A stretch of DNA of 64,000 bases from Bowmanella denitrificans (GTDB lineage Bacteria > Pseudomonadota > Gammaproteobacteria > Enterobacterales > Alteromonadaceae). The stretch lies in NCBI RefSeq assembly GCF_002887595.1, contig NZ_PEBU01000009.1:177228-241227 (forward strand), read 5' to 3'. Positions 1-9,783 of the stretch are shown one piece after another. The position numbers were made by a program, and so were the translations under genes. The notes below the pieces were generated by a model. The model ran no database searches, was not told where the DNA came from, and saw only the letters and a list, made by a program, of their open reading frames with translations. Position 1 is the first letter of the stretch. Each line of letters opens with the position of its first letter.

Positions 1-338
1 CGTTCTGCCGCCGCCACGATGTAGTCGGTGTCATTGTTGTAATGCACCACCCTGACATCGGGCTGTTTGTCACAGGGGAACAAAATACCGCATTTGGACA
101 CCACCTCAATTTTATCTCTTAGTCCCGGTGCCAGCTTAAGGGCCTGGCCAAATAAGGCCTCCTGGGTAAAAGCACCATATACATCCGCATGATCGGTTGT
201 GGTGATGCCCAGTTCCAGGCCCTGCTCTACAAAGCGGACAATGTCCTGTGCATGCATATTCCAGTCGGTCAGTCGCCAGTAGCCTTGCACCATGCGGGAG
301 AAACTCAGTTCATTCTTAACCAGTTCTACACGTTGCAT
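1..338 (-). CDS. Aldo/keto reductase, YdhF-like (partial, N-terminal part)
   Basis: The reverse strand opens at an ATG at 338 behind a good ribosome site (AGGGGA) and reads without a stop to the window edge, giving about 112 residues. The N-terminus (MQRVELVKNELSFSRMVQG) and the stretch around GITTTDHADVYGAF match the first barrel strands of NADPH-dependent aldo/keto reductases. The Asp and Tyr of the DHADVYG segment correspond to the catalytic Asp/Tyr region. The YdhF-type family reduces carbonyls in the cytoplasm, with poorly known substrates. The C-terminal two thirds lie outside the window. The gene diverges from the ammonia-lyase gene at 534. Confidence 0.8.
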   Translation of the reverse strand, partial: MQRVELVKNELSFSRMVQGYWRLTDWNMHAQDIVRFVEQGLELGITTTDHADVYGAFTQEALFGQALKLAPGLRDKIEVVSKCGILFPCDKQPDVRVVHYNNDTDYIVAAAE

Positions 339-533
339 ATTTGTTCCCCTGCAGCCTGATGGCTTCAATCTTTAGTCCAACCATTGCGGCATGGTAGCAG
401 AATGCCAATGTGCTGGGCTATATGCATCAACCCTGGATTGATAAACCAGTTGCACCACTCCCGTAGCCATTATTCCCCACCACTTTCACCAGCAAAGATG
501 CTAAAGTCCGGCTTCGCCATACGAGGAGCTAAC

Positions 534-1529
534 ATGCCACTGCCAACCTTCGACGATGTGCTTGCCGCGTCACAGCGTATTAAGCCTCATGTGCACCGCA
601 CCCCCATACTGAATTCCAGCCTGCTCGACAGTTGGCTGGGCCACAGGGTGTATTTCAAAGTAGAAGCCCTGCAGCGAATTGGAGCCTTTAAACTGCGCGG
701 TGCCATTAATGTGCTGAGCTGGCTAAAAGAGCAGAACCAACTTCCGCAACAGATTGTCGCCAACAGCTCCGGTAACCATGCCCAGGCGGTGGCCTATGCC
801 GCGGCACAGTTTGATATTCCTGCCACGATTTACAGCACCAAAACGGTTTCCAGGGTCAAAGCTGCAGCAACCCGTTTCTATGGTGCAGAACTGGCCTTAT
901 TTGATACCCGGGTTGAAGCAGATGCTGCGGTGCAGGAGGCAGCTAAACAACCTGGAACCTTGTGGATCCCACCCTTCAACCATGCGCAAATTATTGCCGG
1001 CCAAGGTACAGCCGCCCTGGAAGCCCTGCAGGATCTAAAGCAGGTAGATGGTGTGTTTGCCCCGGTGGGCGGTGGTGGTTTGATGTCTGGTACATTATTA
1101 GCCTGCCGTGCACTGTGCCCCGACGCTCAGGTTATAGGGGCAGAGCCGCTGGCAGCCAATGATGCCGCCAATTCGTTGCGGGCCGGGAAAATTGTCGCCC
1201 TGCCTGGACCGGCCAATACCCTTGCCGATGGTGCGGCCACGCCTTCTGTCGGCGATCTCACCTTCCCTTTCTTACAACAGCTGGATGACTTCTACGAGGT
1301 AGACGAAGCCCAGATAGCGTATTGGACACAATGGCTGCAACATCTGTTGAAAATTCATGTGGAACCCACCAGCGCCATGAGCATGGCTGCGGTGGCCAGT
1401 TGGCTGCAGGAACAAGACAAACCCAGTACGGCACTGGTGATTCTATCCGGTGGCAACATTGACCAAAGCCGAATGCAGGAGATTTGGCAGACCGATTATC
1501 TCAGTCAGCCACCGATCCTAAGCGAATAA
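534..1529 (+). CDS. PLP-dependent threonine/serine ammonia-lyase family protein
   Basis: 331-residue fold-type II PLP enzyme. The PLP lysine lies in GAFKLRGA near residue 50, an SSGNHAQ substrate loop follows at about residue 76, and the glycine-rich phosphate loop PVGGGGLMSG is near 175. There is no C-terminal ACT domain, so it resembles catabolic threonine dehydratase, serine racemase or hydroxyaspartate ammonia-lyase rather than biosynthetic IlvA. The expected reaction is deamination of a hydroxy-amino acid to a 2-oxo acid. The ATG at 534 is chosen because GAGGAG precedes it at 523-528 and the family N-terminus starts there; the frame is open for 50 codons upstream. The exact substrate cannot be told from sequence. 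The amidohydrolase gene follows on the same strand. Confidence 0.85.
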   Translation: MPLPTFDDVLAASQRIKPHVHRTPILNSSLLDSWLGHRVYFKVEALQRIGAFKLRGAINVLSWLKEQNQLPQQIVANSSGNHAQAVAYAAAQFDIPATIYSTKTVSRVKAAATRFYGAELALFDTRVEADAAVQEAAKQPGTLWIPPFNHAQIIAGQGTAALEALQDLKQVDGVFAPVGGGGLMSGTLLACRALCPDAQVIGAEPLAANDAANSLRAGKIVALPGPANTLADGAATPSVGDLTFPFLQQLDDFYEVDEAQIAYWTQWLQHLLKIHVEPTSAMSMAAVASWLQEQDKPSTALVILSGGNIDQSRMQEIWQTDYLSQPPILSE

Positions 1530-1587
1530 CAAGGGTTGGTTGTTATAAGGCTTCATGTTAAAAATAAGTAAAAACGGAATTAGCCCT

Positions 1588-3243
1588 ATGACAATCCGCC
1601 CCATCTGGTTTGCGACAGTACTCACTTTCAGCTTGTCACTGCAAGCCACCCCCACCGCTATTACGCAAGTAAACGGCTACCACATCACGCCAATGCAGGG
1701 CCTAGAACGCTTCGACACCCTGGTATTTGACGAGGGCAAAGTGCTGGCAACAGGCGATGCCGACCTGTTACTTCGCTACCCACAGGCAAACGTTGTTAAT
1801 GCTAAGGGTAAAACGCTGCTACCGGGTCTTATTGACGCCCACGGTCACCTGTTAGGCCTGGGCGAAAACTTACTGCAGGTTGATTTGCGCGGAATTGGCA
1901 GCGCCAGGGACTCGGTGGCCAAAGTCAGTCAGTACTTTGCCCAAAACGCCAAACTTGACTGGGTGATAGGCCGGGGCTGGAATCAGGTGCTGTGGCCAGA
2001 TAAGCAGTTCCCTACTGCCGCGATGCTGGACGAGTTTATCCCCGACACCCCGGTGTGGCTGGAGCGAATTGATGGTCATGCCGCCTGGGTTAACAGTAAA
2101 GCGTTGGCTCTTGCCGGCATCAATAAAGATACCCTGGACCCACCTGGTGGGCAGATTATCCGGGATAGCCTGGGCCAGCCAACCGGCCTTTTGATAGATA
2201 ACGCCATGTCTTTAGTGGCCGAGCGTTTGCCCAAAGCCAATCACAATAAAATGCAATCCGCCCTGACAGCGGCCTCTGCGCACTTATTGTCACTGGGTAT
2301 CACCAGTATCCATGATGCAGGTATCGACAAAGCCACCTATGACTTTTATAAAGCCCAGGCACAGCATGGTAAATTAGCCATTCGCATCTACGCCATGCTC
2401 TCTGCCAGTGATACCGAACTGGCCACAATGCTAAAGCAGGGCCGTTACCATGACGCACAAGATAAGCTTTGGGTACAAAGCGTTAAAGCCTACGCTGACG
2501 GTGCGCTGGGTAGCCGGGGTGCGGCGATGCTGGCTCCCTATAGTGACGACAAACACAATAACGGCCTATTGCTGACCCCGGAAGATAGACTGCCAGAGCT
2601 ATTTGACCTGGTATTAAACGCCGGATTTCAGCTCAATGTGCACGCCATAGGCGATCGAGGCAACCGCCTGGTACTGGATAATTTCGCCAGTGCCTATACC
2701 AGGGTTGGAGGCCGGAATTTGCGCAATCGAATAGAGCACGCGCAGGTTGTCAGCCTCGAGGATATTCCTCGCTTTAAGACCCTGAATATTATCGCCTCGA
2801 TGCAACCGGTACATGCCACCAGCGACATGAATATGGCCGAAGACCGTATAGGTAAAGAAAGACTGCAAGGTGCCTATGCCTGGCAAACCTTCTTAAAACA
2901 GGGCACGGTATTGGCTGCGGGGTCGGATTTCCCGGTGGAGCTGGCCAATCCCTTCCATGGCTTGCATGCCGCCGTGACCCGCCAGGATCATCAGGGCAGG
3001 CCCCCACAAGGCTGGCACGCCGAAGAAGCGCTAAGCATAGAGCAAGCCCTGCGCGCTTTCACTCTGGATGGCGCTTTTGCTGCGCATCAGGAAGACATTC
3101 TGGGTAACCTGCAGCCGGGTAAATGGGCGGATTTCATTCTGATTGACAGGGATATTTTTCAGGCGCCAGCTACTGAGTTATGGCAAACAAAGGTATTACA
3201 AACCTGGGTGGCCGGTGAGATGCGTTATAAATCTGCACCTTAA
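1588..3243 (+). CDS. Exported amidohydrolase, YtcJ/Amidohydro_3 family
   Basis: About 551 residues with an N-terminal signal peptide (hydrophobic stretch ending near SLQATP) followed by a metal-dependent amidohydrolase. DAHGHLLGLG near residue 95 gives the HxH metal pair. Later His residues appear in NVHAIGD and RIEHAQ, and the metal Asp in AAGSDFPVE. This layout matches the YtcJ-like family, which hydrolyses N-acyl or imidic bonds; the substrate is unknown. An in-frame ATG at 1555 behind AAGG would add 11 residues. The ATG at 1588 gives the more normal signal peptide, so the start is uncertain. The gene ends 16 bases from the convergent regulator gene. Confidence 0.8.
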   Translation: MTIRPIWFATVLTFSLSLQATPTAITQVNGYHITPMQGLERFDTLVFDEGKVLATGDADLLLRYPQANVVNAKGKTLLPGLIDAHGHLLGLGENLLQVDLRGIGSARDSVAKVSQYFAQNAKLDWVIGRGWNQVLWPDKQFPTAAMLDEFIPDTPVWLERIDGHAAWVNSKALALAGINKDTLDPPGGQIIRDSLGQPTGLLIDNAMSLVAERLPKANHNKMQSALTAASAHLLSLGITSIHDAGIDKATYDFYKAQAQHGKLAIRIYAMLSASDTELATMLKQGRYHDAQDKLWVQSVKAYADGALGSRGAAMLAPYSDDKHNNGLLLTPEDRLPELFDLVLNAGFQLNVHAIGDRGNRLVLDNFASAYTRVGGRNLRNRIEHAQVVSLEDIPRFKTLNIIASMQPVHATSDMNMAEDRIGKERLQGAYAWQTFLKQGTVLAAGSDFPVELANPFHGLHAAVTRQDHQGRPPQGWHAEEALSIEQALRAFTLDGAFAAHQEDILGNLQPGKWADFILIDRDIFQAPATELWQTKVLQTWVAGEMRYKSAP

Positions 3244-3259
3244 GTGTGACTAGCAGGCG

Positions 3260-4018
3260 TCACTTCGCCAATAATTCAGAAATGTTAGCCTGAGTCATGC
3301 CGGGTAGACTGAAAGCCTGACCACTTGTCAAAGTGACGCTGCATTGCCCGTTATCGTCTGAGCTTAAGGCACTGATTCTATCCTTGCGCACCAGCCAGGT
3401 CTTATCAAGGCGGATAAACATATGATGTTGCAACTGAGATGTGACATCGGATAACGAATCCAGATGCAACATTGAGCTACCATCACATAAATACAGTTTT
3501 GCATAGTCCGCCGTCATTTCAATGGCGTCCAGCCGCTCTGTTTCCAGGATACTGAGCCGTCGCTTCTCCCTGATCACCACCTTGCTGTTTAAGCCATTCG
3601 TCTTATGCTCGGCAATATGCGCTACCACCCGGCCAATCTCCTGGCAATCTACATACTGCGCATCTTGCAAACGCTGCCAGGCGCGCCTCAAGGCTCGGTA
3701 AAAGCGTTCATCATCATAGGGCTTGAGCAGATAATCCACCGCACTCAGTTCAAATGCGTTGATAGCATATCGATCATAGGCGGTAACAAATACAATGACA
3801 CAATTGTCGCCGAACCTTTCGGCCAATCGAATACCATCCAAACCTGGCATCTGAATGTCCAGAAACACCAGTTGGCACTGATGTTCTTCAAACAATGCCA
3901 GCGCCTGATGGCCGTCGGCCGCTTCGAAAACCGCCTCAATTCCAGCCTGATTCTGCAACAACAAGCGGATGGACTGACGGGCCAGACTTTCATCATCGGC
4001 AATTAATACCTTGATCAC
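3260..4018 (-). CDS. LytTR-type response regulator (B copy)
   Basis: 252 residues. An N-terminal receiver domain has the acidic pair DDE at 8-10, the phospho-acceptor Asp near 54 (FLDIQMPG), a conserved Thr in VTAYD and Lys in LLKPYDDERF. A C-terminal LytTR DNA-binding domain spans about 145-250 (KRRLSILETERLDAIE onward, with FIRLDKTWLV). It is a cytoplasmic transcription factor phosphorylated by a partner kinase. Its start overlaps the kinase stop by 4 bases (ATGA), indicating translational coupling. The receiver is strikingly like that of the regulator at 5187, including the shared LLKPYDDERFY block, so the two look like a duplication flanking one kinase. Confidence 0.92.
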   Translation of the reverse strand: MIKVLIADDESLARQSIRLLLQNQAGIEAVFEAADGHQALALFEEHQCQLVFLDIQMPGLDGIRLAERFGDNCVIVFVTAYDRYAINAFELSAVDYLLKPYDDERFYRALRRAWQRLQDAQYVDCQEIGRVVAHIAEHKTNGLNSKVVIREKRRLSILETERLDAIEMTADYAKLYLCDGSSMLHLDSLSDVTSQLQHHMFIRLDKTWLVRKDRISALSSDDNGQCSVTLTSGQAFSLPGMTQANISELLAK

Positions 4019-5115
4019 GATGTCGTCTCCGCAGGTAGCTCCAGTACAGTTTGAAAATAACCATTTTCCAATGGTTTAAGTTCCAGCCGAAACCGCTGGC
4101 CGAACATTTTGCTGAGCCTGTCCCGGCAGTTTTTTATGCCTATCCCAAAACCGTTGTGCTCATCCTGTCGCGGCACTTTGTTGATCAGTTGAATACATAG
4201 AGTTGTGTTGTCTTTGTGAATACTCAGTGATAACAAATTTTTGTCAGATTCTAACTGTGAACCATGTTGTACTGCGTTTTCAACCAGCGGTTGCAAAATC
4301 ATAAAAGGCACATTTAACGCCAAGCAATCCTCTGCTACCTGAATTGACGTTTCCAGTTTGTGTTCAAAGCGCATCTTCTGAATAGTTAGATAACTTTGTA
4401 TAAACTCCATCTCCTGCGTCAGACTAATCATTTGATTTTGTTGATTTTCCAGGACTTTTCTAAGCATTAAACCCAATTCACTCAGGGCCAGTATGGCTTT
4501 GTTTTTTTCATTCAAACGAATCAGACTGGCAACGGTATTGAGTGTATTAAACAGAAAATGCGGATTTAACTGTGACTTGAGCGCTTGCAATTCCAGTTGA
4601 TACAACTGTCTCAACAGGCTTTCATTCCTGGCTTCTTCACTTTTAACCCGTTGATAGTACTGCATAACGAATCCTAAGCTGACAATGGCCGAAAAGATAA
4701 TGAAATCCAGATGCCAGGCCCCCCGTCGAAGCAATATAGCAAAGGCCTGTTCAATCTCTTCAAGCCCAAAACCGCCAATTTCCACAAAAGCCAGCATCGG
4801 TGTGGCCAGAAACACAAATAAGCAAAGTGTCACCAACCATAGCGCGCTTAACCAGGCAGCTCTGAGCACCCAAGTTCTTACATTTTGTGTTGAGATTAAT
4901 TTGGTCGCGGCAATGATCAGTGGAGACAAAAAAGCCCAGGGGATCCACCACGGCAGGTAGTACAGCCAGACTTGCCCCCATTCGGAATGTTTTCCCGAAT
5001 CCACCATACTGCGAAAGCTGAGATCAGCAGAGTAGGTGTTCATTAACAGCCAGAAAACCAGTCCGGACAACCAAAAGCGCCAACCGGGCACTTGCCGTAA
5101 AAAAAGTGCGAGCAT
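4015..5115 (-). CDS. LytS/YehU-type sensor histidine kinase (His_kinase family)
   Basis: 366 residues. Four hydrophobic segments (roughly 13-30, 48-70, 84-108 and 136-155) make an inner-membrane sensor without a large periplasmic domain. A short coiled linker leads to the phospho-acceptor His in LNPHFLFNTLN near residue 185. An HATPase domain follows, with N-box LVENAVQHG and G-box FGIGIKNCRDRL. It should autophosphorylate and pass phosphate to one or both LytTR regulators encoded on either side. The signal is unknown. The three genes lie in one strand order (regulator, kinase, regulator) next to the divergent TonB receptor gene, which is a plausible target. Confidence 0.9.
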   Translation of the reverse strand: MLALFLRQVPGWRFWLSGLVFWLLMNTYSADLSFRSMVDSGKHSEWGQVWLYYLPWWIPWAFLSPLIIAATKLISTQNVRTWVLRAAWLSALWLVTLCLFVFLATPMLAFVEIGGFGLEEIEQAFAILLRRGAWHLDFIIFSAIVSLGFVMQYYQRVKSEEARNESLLRQLYQLELQALKSQLNPHFLFNTLNTVASLIRLNEKNKAILALSELGLMLRKVLENQQNQMISLTQEMEFIQSYLTIQKMRFEHKLETSIQVAEDCLALNVPFMILQPLVENAVQHGSQLESDKNLLSLSIHKDNTTLCIQLINKVPRQDEHNGFGIGIKNCRDRLSKMFGQRFRLELKPLENGYFQTVLELPAETTS

Positions 5116-5186
5116 TCAATGATACAAAAAGAGGACATCAGAGGGGATTATTCACCGGGCAAGGGGTGAAAAGCAAATCTGCCCGG

Positions 5187-5933
5187 TCAATCCAACAGCT
5201 CGGCGAGCTTATGCTTATTTCGTCTGGAAAGGGTCAGTTCCTGTCCCCCACTTAAAATGACGGTATAGTCACCTTTCTCATTAGGTCGAAGCTCTACAAT
5301 TCTGTCCTGACGAACAATACAGGAACGGTGAATACGGATAAAAAGCTCCGGGTCCAACTGCTTTTCCAGGCTGGTCAGGGTTTCCCGGTGCAGCAATTGC
5401 TTGCCGTCTTTAAGATGAACTTCAGCATAATTTCCAGCCCCCAGAAAATAGTCTACAGACTCAACATCGACCAGACGAATTCTGCCCGGATCACGAATCA
5501 CCAAACGCGATTTATAGCTTGATATCTTTGGAACATTAGGCATGTTCATCAATCTATGAAAATAGCTCAGTTGTCTGTTAGCCAGCTTCTCTCTGGCTTT
5601 ATCCAACGCCAGATAGAAACGTTCATCATCATAAGGCTTAAGCAGATAATCCGTGGCATTGGCTTCAAATGCTTGCACAGCAAACTCGTCATAAGCCGTA
5701 ACAAACACAATAACACAGCGCCCACCCAACCGCTCTGCCAGCTCCAGTCCATTGATTCCTGGGATCTTGATATCAAGAAACAGGATGTCCGGAGATTCCT
5801 GTTCAAAAAGCTCCAGTGCATGAATGCCGTCTGCGGATTCCAAAATCCGGCTAAAATCACCTTGCTGCTGAAGTAAGAAAATAATGGCTTGCCGGGCCAA
5901 TGGCTCATCATCAACCACCATTACTTTTGTCAT
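5187..5933 (-). CDS. LytTR-type response regulator (A copy)
   Basis: 248 residues. The receiver carries DDE at 8-10, phospho-acceptor Asp54 in FLDIKIPG, VTAYD and LLKPYDDERFY. The LytTR DNA-binding domain lies at about 140-248 (SRLVIRDPGRIRLVDVE onward, with FIRIHRSCIVRQDR). The ATG at 5933 is chosen over an in-frame codon at 5954 because a perfect AGGAGG lies 6 bases upstream of it. It is the first gene of the regulator-kinase-regulator cluster; the kinase start is 71 bases downstream. Compared with the B copy, the receiver and linker are highly similar, pointing to paralogy. Confidence 0.92.
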   Translation of the reverse strand: MTKVMVVDDEPLARQAIIFLLQQQGDFSRILESADGIHALELFEQESPDILFLDIKIPGINGLELAERLGGRCVIVFVTAYDEFAVQAFEANATDYLLKPYDDERFYLALDKAREKLANRQLSYFHRLMNMPNVPKISSYKSRLVIRDPGRIRLVDVESVDYFLGAGNYAEVHLKDGKQLLHRETLTSLEKQLDPELFIRIHRSCIVRQDRIVELRPNEKGDYTVILSGGQELTLSRRNKHKLAELLD

Positions 5934-6462
5934 GACAGCCTCCTTTCCATACAACCGTCCTTATGGATATCGCCTCAACCTGTCGCCCCTCAATACCGAT
6001 TCATCTTCCTACCAGCAACTATCCGGCACTGGCAGATATTCTCATTGCCGGTTATCAGCGCCCTAAAGGAGCGGCGACAACCAAGCGACAAGCACACTCC
6101 TTCAGATAAACAAACGAAGATAATTGAAAGGCATCGATAAATTCGTCGCGATTATTTCTCATTCCTACTTAGCATTGCAACTACTGACATAGTAACTAAA
6201 TGCGTCAAAAGAGACGCCAACCGAACAATTCTTACGAAACTTTCACAATCGCCTAGCGCACAGGATTTTGCGACCAAATACAGATACGTTTAATTCATCC
6301 CTGATAACCCACCTTTCATCACCGGAAACCCGACAACAACGTATCACTGCTATCCGATTTATCGCCCTCCACCTAGCTTATGGTCAGATACCGGGGCACT
6401 ACCCGTGCTCCTTGCTATCTGAAAAATAAAAAAAGTAACAATATGTTAATAGGGAGAAACAC
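5934..6462. other. Divergent intergenic region (regulator A / TonB receptor)
   Basis: 529 bases without a credible gene. It must contain the promoters for the minus-strand regulator cluster and the plus-strand TonB receptor gene. The 3' end supplies the receptor ribosome site (AGGGAG at about 6450) after an A/T-rich stretch. I see no long inverted repeat and could not confidently place -10/-35 boxes or LytTR-type direct repeats by eye. Confidence 0.5.
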
Positions 6463-9400
6463 ATGCAAAAGAGGCTATTAGCCAGGTCTGTAAGCCTGGC
6501 GCTAACCTTAGGCGCTACCTCGGGAATGTTGTCAACTCAGGCATTGGCTCAGGAAGGCAATACGGCAGAACAAGCAGTAGAAAAGATTTCAGTCACCGGC
6601 TCCCGTATCCGCAACCCGGATATGATTGCCAATAGTCCAATGCTAACAGTCGACAGCGACGAAATCGGCAGCCGAGCAGACATCACACTCGACACATTCT
6701 TAAACACCTTACCGCAGGTTAACCCCGCAGGCGGCACAACCTCCAATAACCCAGGCAATAATGGTCAGTCCAATATTGACCTGCGTGGTCTGGGCTCCAA
6801 CCGAAACCTGGTATTGGTAGACGGACGCCGGGTCATGGTATCTGCATCAGATATGACAGTGGACTTAAACACGATTCCAGCGGCCATGATCGACAGTATT
6901 GAGATTATTACCGGTGGTGCTGGTGCGGCCTATGGTGCAGATGCCGTTTCCGGCGCGGTCAACCTGAAGCTGAAAGATGACTTTGAAGGCTTCCAGTTTG
7001 ATATCAATCACTCCAATCATATGGAAGAGAAAGATGCTGAAGAGTATGGCTTTTCAACTCTGTTAGGAGCCAATTTTGAGGATGGTCGTGGTAATGCCAT
7101 TATCGCATTTGACTATTCAAAACGTGAGGGCATGATTAAGTCACAACGTCCCTTCTCAGCCAATGCGACTTCCACCACCACCTTCTTCCCAGAAGGTATC
7201 TACAGCGTTGGCGGCAATGCCCCGAGTCAAGCTGCTATAGATTCAGTTTTTGCTCAATACGGCGTAGCCGCTGGAGCGGTACCCGCGGGCCAAAATATCA
7301 TTGGTTTTAATACCGACGGTTCACTATTCTCAGCCGGTATATTTAACCAGCCCTATAATGTGGAGAACTGGCGCTATCCGGTAGATTTAGGTGTAAACAG
7401 TCGTTTGTTCCCAGACCGTTACAGCTATAACTTTGATGCGGTGAACATTCTGGTACTGCCGCTGGAGCGAAAAACCTTCTCCACCAAGTTTGATTATCAG
7501 GTGACAGATTCAACTGAAATTTTTGCGACTGCAGGTTGGACGAACTATAACTCTAAAGCTGCGCTGGCACCTACCCCATTCCCTACCGTAGAGATTCAAG
7601 GGGTGAATGGCACAGATCCTGCTGCAGCCATATCTAAATATGTCGAACCTAACAGTGTGATTGGCTTCCAGTTAATCGTCCCTACCACCAACCCTTTTAT
7701 TCCCGATGACTTTAGGACATTGTTGAATTCAAGGACGGGGGATAATCCAGATTTGGTTGGTTCGGGTGCTAATGAAGCCTTCCAAATGCGCCAGCGTTCT
7801 TTATGGGGCGGCCTGAGAACCTCTGAATATGACAACACCGTAATTCAGTATACCTTAGGTGCCCGTGGCAGTTTCAATGACTTCTGGAGTTGGGAAGTCT
7901 ATGGTATGCAAGGTAAAACTACCGTTAAGGAAAGCCAGACCGGTAACCTGGATACCCAGAAAGTGCAGAACCTGATTGAAGCCGCTGATGGCGGAGCCAG
8001 TATCTGTGATGGTGGCTACAATCCATTTGGTCGTAACGAAGTATCCCAGGCTTGTAAAGACTACATGACCATTGGTGCTTCGGTTGCCACCGAATATGAT
8101 CAGCAAATTTTGCAGGGTTTTGTATCTGGTGATCTGTTTGAGACCCATGCAGGCATGGCCAGCCTGGTTGTAGGTTACGAAGTACGTAAATTTGAATATG
8201 ACTTCGATCCAGGCTCTCTGAGTGGTCCGGTATCCGGTTTTAACACCCAGGATGCTGCAGGTGGTAAGAACCAGTTTAACGATATCTTCCTGGAAGCCTT
8301 CTTCCCATTAATTGACGGCATGCCATTCGCTGAATCTGTTGACCTGACATTGGGCTATCGTACCTCTAAGTCCAAATTTACCGATACGGTGAAGAAAATT
8401 GAGGGTGACTCTGACACCAATTCAGCTTATAAAGCCGAACTTAGCTGGGATATGGGCGATAATCTTCCCAGGTTGAGAGCGTCTTATCAGCGTGCGGTGC
8501 GGGCTCCTAACTTTGGTGAGTTGTTTGACGGCTCGGCGTCCAACCCGCAATTTTTTGATCCTTGCTCTGTTACCTCCGAGTTCAGAAAAGCAAACGGTGA
8601 TGCTGGCACGGCGCTTTGTAAAGCCACAGGTGTAGCAGATCCCAGTATCTTTGTACAAACACCTGGCAGCCAGGTCTCTATCGGCATTACAGGTAACGCC
8701 GAACTTGCACCGGAGAAAGCTGATACCTTTACCTTGGGTGCGGTACATACCTTTGAAAATGGTCTGAGTATGTCTTTGGACTACTACAAGATCGATATCG
8801 ACGATGCCATAATCGATGCCAACGTTAACCTGATTATTGCCGATTGCTATAACTTTTATGGCAATAACTCTGACCTGAGCGGCGACTATAAGTCCTGCCA
8901 GTTTATCCAGCGTTTTGGTGGTGGTGACATCTTAGGTATGGCCAACCCAGAGCCAGGCAGTGGCGGTGACTTACCTGGCATAAACTCCGGCTTTATCAAG
9001 ACCTCAGGTTTTGACTTCCAGGCCGGTTATAACTTTGAGGCCAGTTGGCTGGGTGGTGCCAGTGTTAACATGAACCTGTATGTTAACCACATCATGGAAT
9101 ACAAGACCCAGGAGCTACCCTTCCTGCCGGCCATTGATTATGCCGATACCATCGCCTACTTTGGTGTAAATCTGGGACAATCCTTCCCAGCATGGAAAGC
9201 TAACTTCAATACTATGGTCAGCTTTGACGATTTCGATTTCGCTCTGCGTGGACGTTACATCGACGGTATGGACAACCGTCTGAATGCAGAAATGCCACTG
9301 GAAATTGAACCTACCGGTACAGATGCAGTGATGTACTGGGATACGTCATTAACCTACCATATGACAGAGAATCACAGTTTACGCTTGGGTATCAACAACC

Positions 9401-9513
9401 TGTTTGATCAAGAGCCCGAAACTTATGCGCCTAACGTTCAGTCAGGCACAGATCCGTCTCTGTATGACGTAGTGGGCAGACGTATCACTGTGTCTGCCAG
9501 CCTGAGGTTCTAA
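6463..9513 (+). CDS. TonB-dependent outer-membrane receptor
   Basis: 1016 residues. A signal peptide ends at about ALA29. A short N-terminal segment with the TonB-box-like VEKISVTGSRI follows. The plug domain (about 45-170) contains NIDLRGLGSNRNLVLVDGRR and the AAYGADAVSGAVNL motif. The 22-strand barrel ends in a terminal Phe (ITVSASLRF), as needed for BAM insertion. This RIRNP/LVLVDGRR plug type is common in Alteromonadales and Sphingomonadales receptors, often for oligosaccharides or peptides rather than iron; the ligand cannot be read from sequence. It is divergent from a LytTR two-component cluster that may control it. A strong terminator follows. Confidence 0.93.
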   Translation: MQKRLLARSVSLALTLGATSGMLSTQALAQEGNTAEQAVEKISVTGSRIRNPDMIANSPMLTVDSDEIGSRADITLDTFLNTLPQVNPAGGTTSNNPGNNGQSNIDLRGLGSNRNLVLVDGRRVMVSASDMTVDLNTIPAAMIDSIEIITGGAGAAYGADAVSGAVNLKLKDDFEGFQFDINHSNHMEEKDAEEYGFSTLLGANFEDGRGNAIIAFDYSKREGMIKSQRPFSANATSTTTFFPEGIYSVGGNAPSQAAIDSVFAQYGVAAGAVPAGQNIIGFNTDGSLFSAGIFNQPYNVENWRYPVDLGVNSRLFPDRYSYNFDAVNILVLPLERKTFSTKFDYQVTDSTEIFATAGWTNYNSKAALAPTPFPTVEIQGVNGTDPAAAISKYVEPNSVIGFQLIVPTTNPFIPDDFRTLLNSRTGDNPDLVGSGANEAFQMRQRSLWGGLRTSEYDNTVIQYTLGARGSFNDFWSWEVYGMQGKTTVKESQTGNLDTQKVQNLIEAADGGASICDGGYNPFGRNEVSQACKDYMTIGASVATEYDQQILQGFVSGDLFETHAGMASLVVGYEVRKFEYDFDPGSLSGPVSGFNTQDAAGGKNQFNDIFLEAFFPLIDGMPFAESVDLTLGYRTSKSKFTDTVKKIEGDSDTNSAYKAELSWDMGDNLPRLRASYQRAVRAPNFGELFDGSASNPQFFDPCSVTSEFRKANGDAGTALCKATGVADPSIFVQTPGSQVSIGITGNAELAPEKADTFTLGAVHTFENGLSMSLDYYKIDIDDAIIDANVNLIIADCYNFYGNNSDLSGDYKSCQFIQRFGGGDILGMANPEPGSGGDLPGINSGFIKTSGFDFQAGYNFEASWLGGASVNMNLYVNHIMEYKTQELPFLPAIDYADTIAYFGVNLGQSFPAWKANFNTMVSFDDFDFALRGRYIDGMDNRLNAEMPLEIEPTGTDAVMYWDTSLTYHMTENHSLRLGINNLFDQEPETYAPNVQSGTDPSLYDVVGRRITVSASLRF

Positions 9514-9538
9514 GGCTTAGACCTGCTATAAATAAACA

Positions 9539-9569
9539 AAAAGGGTCCCAGATTTGGGACCCTTTTTTT
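9539..9569. terminator. Bidirectional rho-independent terminator
   Basis: Perfect 10-bp stem AAGGGTCCCA (9541-9550) / TGGGACCCTT (9555-9564) with a 4-base loop. A T run follows on the plus strand, and on the minus strand the complement of AAACAAAAA does the same. It serves the TonB receptor gene and the convergent DUF1653 gene. Confidence 0.92.
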
Positions 9570-9780
9570 ATTCTTCTAACATGGCAAAACGTGGAACGCT
9601 TTGTCCGCCAACATTTACCGTCTCGATAAACATGGCCAGTGGTCGAACCCATAGCCCTTTTTCGCCATACAAAGGCCTGTATACCACCAGCTCAGATTCA
9701 TCCTCACTGTGGCGAGCCACACCAATGACTTCGTAGTCCTTACCTTTATAATGCCGATAGCGGCCGGGTTTCACTGACAT
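9568..9780 (-). CDS. DUF1653 domain protein
   Basis: 70 residues made almost entirely of one DUF1653 domain: PGRYRHYKGKDYEVIGVARHSE at the start and VVYRPLYGEKGLWVRPLAMF in the middle. It is a small, probably cytoplasmic, SH3-like fold found widely in proteobacteria. The function is not established. It starts 3 bases after the stop of the DUF3703 gene upstream, so the two are co-transcribed. It ends at the bidirectional terminator. Confidence 0.85.
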   Translation of the reverse strand: MSVKPGRYRHYKGKDYEVIGVARHSEDESELVVYRPLYGEKGLWVRPLAMFIETVNVGGQSVPRFAMLEE

Positions 9781-9783
9781 CTA

